Positions 22,205-22,224 of a stretch of DNA of 22,224 nt are shown in pieces. Position 1 is the first letter of the stretch; each line of letters opens with the position of its first letter. The DNA comes from DATGMB01 sp035293845 (GTDB taxonomy: Bacteria; Acidobacteriota; Terriglobia; Bryobacterales; Bryobacteraceae). Where the stretch lies: positions 1 through 22,224 of the forward strand of contig DATGMB010000081.1 of the NCBI GenBank assembly GCA_035293845.1, written 5' to 3'. The position numbers were made by a program, and so were the translations under genes. The notes beneath the pieces were generated by a model. That model was not told the DNA's origin. It saw nothing but the letters and a program-made list of their open reading frames with translations, and searched no databases.

Positions 22205-22224
22205 AAACGAAAGGGAGAGTGGAC
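22205..22224 (+). other. Probable leader of the next gene
   Basis: The last 20 bases after the SelA-like stop contain AAAGGGAGAG, a possible ribosome binding site, and the window ends at GTGGAC. A co-directional downstream gene is likely to start at or just past the window edge. Confidence 0.3.

Overview
The window is GC-rich and densely coded. It resembles an Acidobacteriota genome of the Solibacter/Bryobacter type. This is inferred from gene content: a secreted many-BNR-repeat protein with a Gly/Arg-rich insert, a winged-helix regulator fused to membrane helices, Tat-tagged xylose-isomerase-like, DUF362 and SelA-like proteins, and short palindromes between genes. No rRNA, tRNA, CRISPR, IS element or phage gene was seen. 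No gap between genes exceeds about 230 bases.

Left part (1-6880). The tail of an ABC exporter (1-142) is followed by a possible 54-residue membrane protein (minus), a class C beta-lactamase-fold serine hydrolase and a two-CBS-domain protein (both plus). Facing them on the minus strand is a run of four genes: a Tat-type xylose-isomerase-like TIM barrel protein, a short TrmO-like protein, a 1326-residue synthetase and a receiver-only protein. The synthetase is the most striking gene. Its order is adenylation, carrier, then three pairs of membrane helices each followed by a hexapeptide-like domain. This is the plan of epsilon-poly-L-lysine synthetase (Pls) and its relatives. The receiver protein 26 bp downstream has Glu where the phosphorylated Asp should be.

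Middle (7951-16193). A 1110-residue secreted BNR/sortilin-like protein ends at a palindrome that is also present at 1818-1842. A non-coding stretch with terminator hairpins follows. Then comes a minus-strand DUF5335 / ATP-dependent DNA ligase / HdeD group, and a plus-strand HMA2-like protein whose 3' end overlaps a convergent GtrA-type gene by 137 nt. GtrA is the last gene of a tightly overlapping three-gene operon: START-like secreted protein, CDP-alcohol phosphatidyltransferase, GtrA.

Right part (16194-22224). A winged-helix regulator with four membrane helices is divergent from that lipid-type operon and has a perfect 8-bp inverted repeat just before its start. A minus-strand operon of DUF362, an exported unknown protein and an amidohydrolase/deacetylase is divergent from a Tat-exported SelA-like PLP enzyme that carries a C-terminal beta-rich domain. 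The pairing of a deacetylase with a SelA-like lyase recalls known amino-sugar or amino-acid catabolic loci and suggests the two proteins act on related substrates outside the cytoplasm.
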